Assembly (NCBI RefSeq): GCF_009933255.1
Contig: NZ_MAEI01000054.1
Location: 124,001-188,000, forward strand
From: Enterococcus diestrammenae
Lineage (GTDB): Bacteria; Bacillota; Bacilli; Lactobacillales; Enterococcaceae
Direction: 5' to 3'
DNA length: 64,000 bases
Made by a program: the position numbers and the translations under genes. Of the stretch, positions 55,139 through 64,000 are shown piece by piece. The notes beneath the pieces are model-generated. The model did no database searches, had not been told where the DNA came from, and worked only from the letters and a program-made list of their open reading frames with translations. Every line of letters begins with the position of its first letter. The first letter of the stretch is position 1.

Positions 55139-56560
55139 ATGGAATTAGGCAAAAAAGAATTTTGGCTCGTTGTAGGTTCTCAACACTTGTACGGACCAGA
55201 AGCATTGGAAGAAGTAAAAAAAGACGCGCAACAAATCGTTGACGGTTTGAACGAAAGTGGCAAATTGCCTTACCCAATCGTGTTACAAGACTTGGCTGTG
55301 ACTGCGGATGCTATCACGAAAATCATGAAAGAAGCCAACTACCGGGATGAAGTCGCCGGTGTCATCACTTGGATGCATACATTCTCACCTGCAAAAATGT
55401 GGATCCGCGGTACCAAAATGTTGCAAAAACCCTTGTTACACTTGGCAACCCAATTTAATGAAAGCATTCCTTGGGCAACCATCGATATGGACTTCATGAA
55501 CTTGAACCAAAGTGCTCACGGTGACCGGGAATACGGCTTCATCAATGCACGTTTGAAGAAAAATAATAAAATCGTTGTGGGCTACTGGAAAAATGCAGAT
55601 GTCCAAGAAGACATCGCTGCTTGGATGGACGTAGCTGTCGCTTACAACGAAAGCTTCAATATCAAAGTCGCTCGTTTTGGTGACAACATGCGAAATGTTG
55701 GCGTTACTGAAGGGGACAAAGTCGAAGCCCAAATCCAATTTGGTTGGACAGTGGATTACTTCGGTATCGGCGATTTAGTACAATACGTGGATGCCGTCAC
55801 CGACGAAGAAGTCGATGCGTTGTTTGCTGAATACAAAGACTTGTATGACTTCGATTATGGTGATTACGACCATGATACTTGGGAAGCTCACGTAAAAGTC
55901 CAAGCCAAACAAGAAATCGGTTTGCGTCGTTTCTTAGAAGCAGGGGGCTACAATGCCTTCACAACCAACTTCGAAGACTTGTACGGCATGCAACAATTGC
56001 CAGGTTTGGCTGTCCAACGTTTGATGGCTGACGGTATTGGCTTTGCTGGTGAAGGTGACTGGAAAACAGCAGCTATCGATCGTTTGATGAAAGTCATGGC
56101 TCGTGGCGAAAACACTGGCTTTATGGAAGACTATACGTATGAAATGGCAGCTGGCAAAGAAGCTATCTTGCAATCTCACATGATGGAAGTTGACCCAACT
56201 TTGGCTGTTAACAAACCAAAAATCGTCGTATCACCATTGTCTATGGGAGATCGGGAAGACCCAGCTCGTTTGGTCTTTGACGGTAAAGGTGGCGCAGGGG
56301 TTGTCGTTTCGATGGCAGACTTTGGTACCCACTACAAACTATTGATCAATGAAGTCGATGCTTTCGAACCAACCGAAGCAGCCCCTAAATTGCCAGTAGC
56401 TCGGGTGATGTGGACACCACGTCCTGACTTCAAACAAGGGATCCATGCTTGGATTGAGGCTGGCGGTGGTCACCATACTGTGGTATCCTTGAACCTAACA
56501 GCGGACCAAATCCAAACTTGGGCGAAAATGGTGGACCTAGAAGTAGTAACAATTAAATAA
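55139..56560 (+). CDS. araA: L-arabinose isomerase
   Basis: 473 residues, AAAGGAGC before ATG 55139. Family marks: [35 protein letters not shown], the metal-binding Glu/His residues in [11 protein letters not shown] and MMEVDP, and a C-terminal GGGHHTVVS. It interconverts L-arabinose and L-ribulose in the cytoplasm, needing manganese. Codon use is strongly biased (CAA, GAA, AAA, TTG), typical of a highly expressed enzyme. Confidence 0.96.
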   Translation: MELGKKEFWLVVGSQHLYGPEALEEVKKDAQQIVDGLNESGKLPYPIVLQDLAVTADAITKIMKEANYRDEVAGVITWMHTFSPAKMWIRGTKMLQKPLLHLATQFNESIPWATIDMDFMNLNQSAHGDREYGFINARLKKNNKIVVGYWKNADVQEDIAAWMDVAVAYNESFNIKVARFGDNMRNVGVTEGDKVEAQIQFGWTVDYFGIGDLVQYVDAVTDEEVDALFAEYKDLYDFDYGDYDHDTWEAHVKVQAKQEIGLRRFLEAGGYNAFTTNFEDLYGMQQLPGLAVQRLMADGIGFAGEGDWKTAAIDRLMKVMARGENTGFMEDYTYEMAAGKEAILQSHMMEVDPTLAVNKPKIVVSPLSMGDREDPARLVFDGKGGAGVVVSMADFGTHYKLLINEVDAFEPTEAAPKLPVARVMWTPRPDFKQGIHAWIEAGGGHHTVVSLNLTADQIQTWAKMVDLEVVTIK

Positions 56561-56580
56561 TCAATGATTCTAATAGAAAA

Positions 56581-56626
56581 TCGGCGGGTGCGGCTAGCAT
56601 CTAGCAGCGCCGCCGAGATTCTTTTA
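56581..56626 (+). terminator. Terminator after araA
   Basis: TCGGCGG (56581-56587) pairs with CCGCCGA (56610-56616), with CTAG/CTAG inside, followed by a T-rich tract. Confidence 0.75.
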
Positions 56627-56890
56627 AAAGAATAAAGGTAAAAAATACTTATTGAACAAAATCTGGCTGATTCAGCTGGAGGTTGTGGCTTTGGGAGGCA
56701 ACTGCTACGACGACACTTACACTTCGGTCACGAGGGCGATCTCGTTGATTTAGGTGATTTTTTGAAGGATAGTTTGTGAGTAAGCGAACGATGATTTTTT
56801 CAGAAAAAGTAGAAGTGCTTTCCAAGTTCATTTCTTTTATGGGTATTTAAGTATTTTTTACTACAAACAAAAAAGGGAGCGAATCAACCA
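56627..56890. other. Spacer before the phosphoketolase gene
   Basis: About 260 bases without a supported gene. No convincing -35/-10 pair was recognised, though the terminator upstream implies a separate promoter here. Confidence 0.45.
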
Positions 56891-59260
56891 ATGACAGTGA
56901 ACTATGATTCCAAAGAGTATTTAGCAAAAGTCGATGCCTGGTGGCGGGCAGCCAACTACATTTCCGTTGCACAAATGTATTTGAAAGACAATCCTTTGTT
57001 GACTAGAGAAATTTCAGAAGGGGATTTGAAAATCCATCCCATCGGCCACTGGGGCACGATTGCTGGTCAAAACTTCATCTATGCTCATTTGAACCGTGTC
57101 ATCAATAAATTTGACTTGAACATGTTCTACCTAGAAGGACCTGGTCACGGTGGTCAAGTGATGGTTTCAAACTCTTATGTTGACGGTAGTTATTCGGAAA
57201 TCTACCCAGAAGCAAGCCAAGACGAAGCTGGGTTGAAACACTTGTGTAAGATTTTCTCATTTCCTGGCGGGATTGCTTCCCATGCGGCACCTGAAACACC
57301 AGGTTCCATTCATGAAGGTGGCGAACTAGGTTACACTTTGTCTCACGCAACTGGTGCCATCTTGGATAATCCAGATGTGATCGCAGCTGCGGTTATCGGG
57401 GATGGGGAAGCGGAAACCGGCCCATTAGCTGGTTCTTGGTTCTCAAACTCATTCATCAACCCAGTCAATGATGGTGCTGTCTTGCCTATCTTGTACTTGA
57501 ATGGTGGGAAAATCTCTAACCCAACAATTTTGGAACGTAAATCTGACGAAGACTTGCAAAAATACTTCGAAGGGATGGGCTGGTCCCCGTTGTTTGTCGG
57601 TGGTACTGATCCTGAAAAAGTTCACCCAGAAATGGCGAAAACGATGGATACCGCTATCACAATGATCAAAGATATCCAAGCCAAAGCCCGTGCTGGCAAA
57701 GCTGAAGATGCAACGATCGCTAACTGGCCAGTCATCGTTTGCCGCACACCAAAAGGTTGGACGGGTCCTAAATCTTGGGACGGCGAACCAATCGAAGGGG
57801 GCTTCCGTGCTCACCAAGTGCCAATCCCAGTCGATGCCCATCATATGGAACACGTGGATGCTTTGGTAGATTGGATGAAATCTTACCGTCCTGAAGAATT
57901 GTTTGATGAAAACGGAACTTTGAAAGACTCCGTGCGGGAAATCTCTCCTAAAGGGGAAAAACGGATGTCCATGAACCCAATCACCAACGGCGGGATCAAT
58001 CCAAAACCAATGAAGATTACCGATTGGAAACAACACGCCATCGATACCACTACCCCAGGGGCTATCGAAGCTCAAGACATGAGCGAATTTGCGAAATTTG
58101 CCAAAGACTTGATCGTCGAAAACCCAGATAACTTCCGGATTTTTGGTCCTGATGAAACCAAATCAAACCGGATGGCAGACATCTTTAAAGTAACCAACCG
58201 TCAATGGATGGAAGCGCAAAAACCAGAATACGATGAATGGATTGCCCCAGTTGGCCGCGTCATCGATTCTCAATTGTCCGAACACCAATGTGAAGGGTTC
58301 TTGGAAGGCTACGTCTTGACTGGCCGTCATGGTTTCTTCGCCTCATACGAAGCCTTCTTGCGGGTAGTTGATTCCATGATGACGCAGCACTTCAAATGGT
58401 TGCGGAAAGCAGCTGATCATAAATGGCGGAAACAATATCCTTCATTGAACTTGATCGCAACGTCAACTGTTTTCCAACAAGACCACAATGGGTATACCCA
58501 CCAAGACCCAGGTTTGCTGACTCACCTATCTGAGAAAAAACCAGAATTTATTCGGGAATACTTGCCAGCTGATGCCAACTCCTTGATGGCGGTTATGGCA
58601 GAAGCCTTGAGCTCTGAAGAACGGATCAACTTAATCGTTTCTTCTAAACACCCACGTCCACAATTTTACTCTGCGGAAGAAGCAGAAATCTTGGTCAATG
58701 AAGGGTTGAAAGTCATCGACTGGGCTTCCACTGATAACGGTGAAGAACCTGACTTGGTAGTTGCTGCAGCAGGGACGGAACCAAACTTGGAAGCATTAGC
58801 CGCTGTATCATTGTTGAACAAAGCATTCCCAGATATGAAAATCCGTTTCATCAATGTGGTGGACTTGTTGAAATTGCGCCATCCATCTGAAGACCCTCGT
58901 GGTTTGACTGACGAAGAATTCGATGCTTACTTCACAGCTGACAAACCAATCGTCTTTGCTTTCCATGGGTATGAAGGCTTGATTCGTGACATCTTCTTCA
59001 AACGTCACAACCACAACTTGATGATTCACGGCTACCGTGAAAACGGCGATATCACCACACCATTTGACATGCGGGTCTTCTCTGAAATGGACCGTTTCCA
59101 CTTGGCACAAGATGCTGCCTTGGCAGTCAAAGGTGAGGCTGCCGCTGACTTCGCTCAAAAAATGACGGATACCGTGAACTATCACCATGACTACATCCGT
59201 GCTAACGGTGTGGACATTGACGAAGTTGTCAACTGGAAATGGGAAGCGTTGAAAAAATAA
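56891..59260 (+). CDS. xpkA: Phosphoketolase (xylulose-5-P/fructose-6-P)
   Basis: 789 residues, the usual length. Thiamine diphosphate enzyme: [14 protein letters not shown] and HPIGHWGT at the start, [22 protein letters not shown] (cofactor-binding GDG), [16 protein letters not shown] and [12 protein letters not shown]. It cleaves xylulose-5-phosphate with phosphate into acetyl phosphate and glyceraldehyde-3-phosphate, completing arabinose breakdown. Strong codon bias suggests high expression. GGGAGCG precedes ATG 56891 at a rather long distance. Confidence 0.96.
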   Translation: MTVNYDSKEYLAKVDAWWRAANYISVAQMYLKDNPLLTREISEGDLKIHPIGHWGTIAGQNFIYAHLNRVINKFDLNMFYLEGPGHGGQVMVSNSYVDGSYSEIYPEASQDEAGLKHLCKIFSFPGGIASHAAPETPGSIHEGGELGYTLSHATGAILDNPDVIAAAVIGDGEAETGPLAGSWFSNSFINPVNDGAVLPILYLNGGKISNPTILERKSDEDLQKYFEGMGWSPLFVGGTDPEKVHPEMAKTMDTAITMIKDIQAKARAGKAEDATIANWPVIVCRTPKGWTGPKSWDGEPIEGGFRAHQVPIPVDAHHMEHVDALVDWMKSYRPEELFDENGTLKDSVREISPKGEKRMSMNPITNGGINPKPMKITDWKQHAIDTTTPGAIEAQDMSEFAKFAKDLIVENPDNFRIFGPDETKSNRMADIFKVTNRQWMEAQKPEYDEWIAPVGRVIDSQLSEHQCEGFLEGYVLTGRHGFFASYEAFLRVVDSMMTQHFKWLRKAADHKWRKQYPSLNLIATSTVFQQDHNGYTHQDPGLLTHLSEKKPEFIREYLPADANSLMAVMAEALSSEERINLIVSSKHPRPQFYSAEEAEILVNEGLKVIDWASTDNGEEPDLVVAAAGTEPNLEALAAVSLLNKAFPDMKIRFINVVDLLKLRHPSEDPRGLTDEEFDAYFTADKPIVFAFHGYEGLIRDIFFKRHNHNLMIHGYRENGDITTPFDMRVFSEMDRFHLAQDAALAVKGEAAADFAQKMTDTVNYHHDYIRANGVDIDEVVNWKWEALKK

Positions 59261-59340
59261 GCTTTAGACTATCCTACTCTAAATAGTTTGTTGAAGGCGG
59301 TTTGGTTGGAAGGCTCCAGCCAGCCTCTGAACGTAAGAGG

Positions 59341-59374
59341 AGGCGCCGATTGTTGCGATCGGCGCCTTCTTTTG
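59341..59374 (+). terminator. Terminator after phosphoketolase
   Basis: AGGCGCCGAT (59341-59350) pairs perfectly with ATCGGCGCCT (59358-59367), then TCTTTT. Confidence 0.9.
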
Positions 59375-59566
59375 CTAGTGGGAAAAGGGACGCTAGCGGA
59401 TATTTTCCGAGCTAAAGATCGCTAGCCTCAATGGAGCGGGTGGCCTTACAAGAAAGACCAGTGGCTAGCCTTATTTAATAAGGTAACATTGCGACTTATT
59501 GTTTTTGCAGCTGCTAAAACAGAGGGATAATGATTTTAAACAATTCGTTTTGAGAGGATGAACAAA

Positions 59567-60193
59567 ATGAAAACTGAGCTAGAGAAGATGATTGCCGGCG
59601 AGATGTACCATCAGACACCGGAGCTATTAGAAGTCCGTTTTAAAACGCGAGATCTCCTGTATGAATACAATCGGTGCCATCCACGAGATATTGCGACCCG
59701 CAGTCGTTTGCTTAAAGAAATGTTCCATAGTGTTGGGGAAAAGTATTTTATTGAACTGCCTTTTCATGTGGATTACGGTTTTAATGTCACGATTGGGGAA
59801 AACTTTTTTGCCAACAACAATCTGACACTGTTGGATGTTTGTCCGATTACCATTGGCGATGATGTTTTATTGGCGCCAAATGTGGGGATTTACACCGCGG
59901 GACATGCCTTGGACCCCCAGCTACGAAAAGTGACTGGTGGCGAATTTGGTCAACCAGTGGTGATTGGAAACAATGTTTGGGTTGGCGCCAATGTATCGAT
60001 TTTGCCCGGGGTAACGATTGGGGATGATACGGTGATTGGCGCCGGTTCGGTGGTGACAAAAGATATCCCGGCTGGTGTCTTGGCAGCCGGCAACCCTTGC
60101 CGGGTGATTCGGGACTTCGATCAACGGGACCGCGAAACTTATTACCGAGATTTAGCGATTCCGCAAGCCTATCTGGACCAGTTGGCAGACTAA
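59567..60193 (+). CDS. Sugar O-acetyltransferase (maltose/galactoside acetyltransferase type)
   Basis: 208 residues from ATG 59567, eight bases after GAGAGGATG; ATG 59558 overlaps the ribosome site. Left-handed beta-helix enzyme of the Maa/LacA family: N-terminal MIAGEMYHQTPELLEVR, then hexapeptide repeats (VTIGENFFANNNLTLLDV, ITIGDDVLLAPNVGIYTAGHAL with the catalytic His, VVIGNNVWVGANVSILPGVTIG). It moves acetyl from acetyl-CoA to a sugar hydroxyl, possibly to detoxify non-metabolised sugars. Monocistronic or linked to the AraC gene 57 bases downstream. Confidence 0.92.
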   Translation: MKTELEKMIAGEMYHQTPELLEVRFKTRDLLYEYNRCHPRDIATRSRLLKEMFHSVGEKYFIELPFHVDYGFNVTIGENFFANNNLTLLDVCPITIGDDVLLAPNVGIYTAGHALDPQLRKVTGGEFGQPVVIGNNVWVGANVSILPGVTIGDDTVIGAGSVVTKDIPAGVLAAGNPCRVIRDFDQRDRETYYRDLAIPQAYLDQLAD

Positions 60194-60250
60194 AACCAGT
60201 CTGTGTATAATGGAGAAGACAAGCAAACTGGTGGAGAAGGTGACGATTGC

Positions 60251-61093
60251 ATGGAACAACGCTTACTAGGACAACCGACAGAAATTCACTTTCATTGGTG
60301 TGGCTATCTTCATTCCAAGAAGGCATGGCAGCATGATCCCCGTACCAATCTAGACTATGAGTTGATGATTGGTGTGGCGGGGCGGGTGCATTTTGAGATT
60401 TCTGGTAAACCGCTGACCTTGGCTGCGGGGGAGTTGTTAGTGATTCCACCGGGGACGCACTTTTACGGTCGCGATGCCGAGGAAAATGTCGGCTTTTATT
60501 GGCTCCATTTTGAGATGAAAGGCATGGAAGTAGCTACGGCTGGTGAAAATCCTGCGTTTAACCAGCCTCAGCTTTGGCAGCTGCCCTTGTATGAGCAAAA
60601 CTTGATTTTGGATAATGAGTTGTTATTGCTACAACAGTTGCAGACCATCAAAGAAATGGAATTGCCGACACACCAGTTGCTGGATTCCTATACAGCGACG
60701 TTATTATTGAGTATTAAGGAAAAGTATTTGTTAAGCTTTCAAGAAAATGACTCCGAGAAGCATTTTTTGATTGATTATTTGAAGGAATACTTGCAGAGAA
60801 ACTATCGCCGCAAAATCACAGTGGCGGAACTAGCCAGCTACTTTGGCTACAATAAAGCCTACTTATCAAACCTTTTTTCCCGAGAAGTCGGGCAGACAGT
60901 GACGCAGTATCTGCATATGCTGCGGCTGGAACAAGGACGGCAGTTGCTGTTGACTACCAATGATAGTATCCGGGAAGTAGCGGAAAAAGTTGGAATTGAA
61001 GATGAAAAATACTTTAGTCGCCTCTTTCAAAAACAGTTTTTGCTCGCACCCCGGAGTTATCGGAAAAAGTATGGCTTGATTAATGAGATGTAA
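60251..61093 (+). CDS. AraC-family regulator with cupin sensor
   Basis: 280 residues from ATG 60251 (GGAGAAGGTGA). The N-terminal cupin includes YELMIGVAGRVHFEISGKPLTL, LLVIPPGTHFYG and FYWLHFEM. Two AraC helix-turn-helix motifs follow (ITVAELASYFGYNKAYLSNLFSREVG and SIREVAEKVGIEDEKYFSRLFQKQF). This is the MsmR/RhaS-like layout for sugar-responsive activators. The GH2 gene downstream is its probable target. Confidence 0.9.
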   Translation: MEQRLLGQPTEIHFHWCGYLHSKKAWQHDPRTNLDYELMIGVAGRVHFEISGKPLTLAAGELLVIPPGTHFYGRDAEENVGFYWLHFEMKGMEVATAGENPAFNQPQLWQLPLYEQNLILDNELLLLQQLQTIKEMELPTHQLLDSYTATLLLSIKEKYLLSFQENDSEKHFLIDYLKEYLQRNYRRKITVAELASYFGYNKAYLSNLFSREVGQTVTQYLHMLRLEQGRQLLLTTNDSIREVAEKVGIEDEKYFSRLFQKQFLLAPRSYRKKYGLINEM

Positions 61094-61139
61094 AACAAGA
61101 CCTACCACCCATCGAAGGATTAGTGGTAGGTCTTGTTTT
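61092..61139 (+). terminator. Terminator after the AraC gene
   Basis: A 17-bp perfect stem (61092-61108 with 61123-61139) with T run. Confidence 0.93.
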
Positions 61140-61247
61140 TGAGCTGTGGCAAAAGGCTGGAACAGGGCTATCGGATGGCTTTTGGAGGGCTTCATGGGGG
61201 AAACATGCTAAAATGAGGAAGAAGTTTTTCCTTTGAGGAGGAGTAAG

Positions 61248-63029
61248 ATGACCAGTAGGACTATCACAACACCTTGGGGCCAACAGTTGTTAGAAAACCC
61301 TGAGGAGATTGCTTTAAATGACTATCCCCGGCCTCAATTGCGACGGGATAATTGGCGTAATCTCAATGGTTGGTGGGAGTATGCCATTACCAAATCTGAT
61401 CAGCAACCCGCAAGTTTTGAGGGGAAAATCCGCGTCCCCTTTTCGCCAGAAACAACTCTTTCTGGCGTGGGAAAAATGGTGGGCCCGGCAGATTTTTTGT
61501 GGTATCGCCGTCATTTTTCGGTCAATACCAAAGAAACGGCCCCAGCCAATCGGCGTACCTTACTGCATTTTGGCGCTGTCGATCAGATCTGTGAAGTTTT
61601 CTTAAATGGTCAATCCATCGGTACTCATGTTGGTGGTTATTGGCCCTTTGAATTTGATATTACCCATCAGTTACAAGCTGACAATGAGTTGATTGTAAAA
61701 GTACAGGATTTTTCAGACAATCCCCGCTATGCTTATGGTAAACAAAAGCAAAAACACGGACAAATCTGGTACACTCCCCAAAGTGGGATTTGGCAGACGG
61801 TATGGTTGGAACAGGTGCCCCAGACATATGTCACTCAGTTGCAATGGTGTCCGCAATTTGATGAAGGGCAGATTTTATTGACCCTTGGGACAAACCAACC
61901 TTTTGCAAAAGGAACACTACTTATCACTAGCCAAGAGCAAGTGGTGTGTCAAAGGGAATTTTCTGATACTACGGTGGCAATCTTATTGCCGCAAGTTCAC
62001 CCTTGGACACCAGCTGACCCTCATTTGTACCAAGTGACCCTCACGGTGGATGAGGATCGCTTCACCAGTTATTTTGGCATGCGGAAGTTTTCTATTGGCA
62101 AGCGCAATGGGGTAACGGTGCCGTTATTGAACAATCAGCCGGTATTTTTCAATGGCTTATTGGATCAAGGTTATTGGAGCGATGGCGGCTATACGCCCCC
62201 TAGTGATGAGGCGCTGGTCTATGATATTCAGCAAATGAAGGATTTAGGATTTAATCTGCTGCGTAAACACATCAAAATCGAGCCGTTGCGGTGGTATTAT
62301 CATTGCGATCGTTTGGGGATGCTGGTGTGGCAAGATTTTGTCAGTGGTGGGGGACCGGATTATCACCCGCTGGTCATTCTAGTGCTTCCTTTTATCGGTG
62401 TGACTTTGAAGGATCATCATTATCGCTGGTTTGGTCGTCAGTTGGCAGCCAGTCGCCAGCAGTTTAGACAAGAGATGCATGATACGGTGAAACTGTTGCA
62501 AAATGTCACCAGTCTAGCTGTCTGGGTTCCTTTTAATGAAGGGTGGGGCCAGTTTGACAGTCTTCCTGTGACAGCTGAACTACGACAGCTGGATCCAACA
62601 CGTCTCATCGATACTGCCAGTGGCTACCATGACCAAGGAGCTGGAGATTTTCATAGTGCCCATGTCTATTTCAAGAAATTTCGCATGAAGCCGGATCGGA
62701 AACAGCGCATCCAAGTGTTGAGTGAGTTTGGTGGCTATAGTCTCCCCGTGGTGGGTCATATGGCTTCTGACAAGCGTTTTGGGTATAAAAAGTTTCCAGA
62801 CCAGGAGCGTTTTCTGACGGCTTATCTGAAACTTTTCACTGAAGAAGTATTGCCGGCTGTTTCTCAAGGGTTGGCAGGAACGGTGTATACTCAGGTATCA
62901 GATGTCGAAGATGAACTCAACGGCTTAATGACTTTTGATCGGCGCGTGCTAAAAGTCGACGAAAATATTCTTCGCAAAATGAACCACACCATCGCGGCGA
63001 CCTTTCAACAACTGCATAAAGACAACTAG
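61248..63029 (+). CDS. GH2 family glycosidase
   Basis: 593 residues from ATG 61248 (TTGAGGAGGAG). The order is GH2 sugar-binding domain (RRDNWRNLNGWWEY to FEFDITHQL), a short Ig-like domain, then a TIM barrel. Acid/base Glu is in VWVPFNEGWGQFD and nucleophile Glu in VLSEFGGYS. It is shorter than LacZ and belongs to the group of compact GH2 enzymes of gut Firmicutes whose substrates include beta-galactosides, beta-glucuronides and arabinosides; I cannot assign one. No signal peptide. Confidence 0.9.
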   Translation: MTSRTITTPWGQQLLENPEEIALNDYPRPQLRRDNWRNLNGWWEYAITKSDQQPASFEGKIRVPFSPETTLSGVGKMVGPADFLWYRRHFSVNTKETAPANRRTLLHFGAVDQICEVFLNGQSIGTHVGGYWPFEFDITHQLQADNELIVKVQDFSDNPRYAYGKQKQKHGQIWYTPQSGIWQTVWLEQVPQTYVTQLQWCPQFDEGQILLTLGTNQPFAKGTLLITSQEQVVCQREFSDTTVAILLPQVHPWTPADPHLYQVTLTVDEDRFTSYFGMRKFSIGKRNGVTVPLLNNQPVFFNGLLDQGYWSDGGYTPPSDEALVYDIQQMKDLGFNLLRKHIKIEPLRWYYHCDRLGMLVWQDFVSGGGPDYHPLVILVLPFIGVTLKDHHYRWFGRQLAASRQQFRQEMHDTVKLLQNVTSLAVWVPFNEGWGQFDSLPVTAELRQLDPTRLIDTASGYHDQGAGDFHSAHVYFKKFRMKPDRKQRIQVLSEFGGYSLPVVGHMASDKRFGYKKFPDQERFLTAYLKLFTEEVLPAVSQGLAGTVYTQVSDVEDELNGLMTFDRRVLKVDENILRKMNHTIAATFQQLHKDN

Positions 63030-63033
63030 CAGT

Positions 63034-63078
63034 AAACAGTCAGCTGGCCATCTGATGGTCTCCTGGCTGTTTGTTTTT
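63034..63078 (+). terminator. Terminator of the GH2 gene
   Basis: AAACAG plus CAG (63034-63043) pair with CTGGCTGTTT (63063-63072) around an inner GGCCAT/ATGGTC stem, followed by T. Confidence 0.78.
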
Positions 63079-63179
63079 AGTGAAACTTGCCGAAAAAAGG
63101 GTCTCGTGCTATACTGAGTTTGTAATTATTGTGATATCAAAGTGATATCAACTCAAGCGTAGAGGAGGAATTGAAACGA

Positions 63180-64000
63180 ATGAAAAAATAGTTAATCAGC
63201 CAGCGACGGAAGAAACCTTGCTAAAAGCTAAAAATGGGATGCCCATGCTTTTATTGAATCTGGCGCTTATCGTCGTCTCGATTGCGATTTTTATCTGGGG
63301 TGTCATCCATATTGATCAGCAACAGACCCTGGCTGGGATTCTGATGGGGGTAGCAATTTTTTACTGGTGCCTACCGGTGTGGTTACTCTTTGCTGGGCTG
63401 CGAGTGGTGCATCCTAATGAAGCACTAGTGATGACCTTGTTTGGGAAATACGTAGGCACGTTGAAAGGGGCGGGTTTTTATTTTGTCAATCCTTTCATGA
63501 CCGCAGCACCAGTGCCAAAAGCGAGTCACTCTGAGCTTGCTGCAGGGGGAGAACTTGAAACCGAATCTGCTACAAGTGGGAAGAAAAACAACCCGGCATT
63601 AGTTAAAAAACGCCTCTCATTGAAAACGATGGCTTTGAGTAACAACAAGCAAAAGGTCAATGACAAATTGGGCAATCCCATCATCATCAGTATTGTAGTT
63701 ATTTGGCGAGTGGCCGATACGGCGAAAGCGATTTTTGATGTGGACAATTTTGTCGATTACCTATCCATTCAATCTGATTCGGCGTTGCGCAATATCGTGC
63801 GCCTCTATCCGTATGATGCCACTGATGATGAAGATGCCAACGAAAAGAGCTTACGAGGCTCTAGCATGGAAGTCAGTCAAAAGCTAGCAGAAGAAATTCA
63901 AAGCAAAGTAGATGTGGCAGGAATCGAGATTATCGAAGCTAAAATCACTCATTTGGCTTATGCGCCAGAAATCGCTGCGGCCATGTTGCAACGACAACAA
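63180..64000 (+). CDS. SPFH/band-7 membrane protein, N-terminal part (runs off window; start frame uncertain)
   Basis: Open frame to the right edge, about 270 residues seen. Two membrane helices (MPMLLLNLALIVVSIAIFIWG and GILMGVAIFYWCLPVWLLFAG), then an SPFH domain starting VVHPNEALVMTLFGKYVGTLKGAGFYFVNPF, with VVIWRVADTAKAIFDVDNFVDYL and IEIIEAKITHLAYAPEIAAAML. A charged insert (about 115-145) splits the first strands. The ribosome site GAGGAGGAA points to ATG 63180, but that ATG reads only three codons (A6 tract at 63183-63188) before TAG. One more A would put it in frame. Otherwise translation must begin at TTG 63218 or ATG 63239. Band-7 proteins organise membrane domains and chaperone membrane proteases. 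Confidence 0.8.

Noticed and set aside
56649..56831. 60-codon - strand frame before phosphoketolase, considered as a transposase remnant
   Set aside because: No insertion-sequence ends, no ribosome site and no motif could be supported.

Overview
The window is low-GC Firmicute DNA, most likely from an Enterococcus or a close Lactobacillales relative. The signs are enterococcal-type surface and lipoproteins (LPTTG anchor, S/T/E-rich linkers), strong AGGAGG ribosome sites, sigma-A promoters with GlnR, LexA and CcpA-type sites, a phosphoketolase route for pentoses, and a siphophage of the HK97 capsid type. I cannot fix the species.

Bases 1-15361 are the structural and lysis half of a tailed prophage, all on the + strand. 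In order: end of the portal gene, prohead protease, major capsid, connector and completion proteins, major tail protein, a frameshifted tail chaperone pair, tape measure, Dit, Tal with a C-terminal M23 peptidase, a BppU/beta-helix receptor protein, XhlA, holin and endolysin. On the - strand behind it come a LysM lipoprotein with a heptapeptide repeat (possible lysogenic conversion gene) and a LexA-box-controlled pair of small unknown genes. A tRNA-Leu(CAG) whose 3' end faces the prophage is a plausible attachment site; beside it lies a broken second copy of its 5' part. No integrase or left end is visible.

Bases 17.8-26.5 kb are chromosomal: an LPXTG surface protein, a GntR/FCD regulator, a four-gene ABC exporter-like operon (ATPase, ABC-2 permease, GldG-like protein, DUF4340 protein), and amt-glnK preceded by two exact GlnR boxes. 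A remnant of an AraC-type regulator follows glnK.

Bases 26.8-63.0 kb form a plant-glycan (arabinan/arabinoxylan/xyloglucan-like) utilisation island. Hydrolases are GH51, GH31, GH127, GH27 and GH2. Regulators are an ArsR-like protein, two AraC proteins, two LytS/YesM-type two-component systems and AraR. Uptake would use a YtcQ/LplB/YtcP-type ABC importer without its own ATPase; its binding-protein gene is broken by an in-frame amber codon. Released L-arabinose would pass through AraA, AraB and AraD to xylulose-5-phosphate, which the phosphoketolase encoded next door splits. Embedded in the island are a secreted flavoprotein reductase divergent from the second two-component system, and an ATPase_2/DUF234 gene behind a perfect 54-bp palindrome. 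The window ends inside an SPFH/band-7 membrane protein whose start appears to be off by one base in an A tract.

There is no rRNA, CRISPR array or intact insertion sequence.
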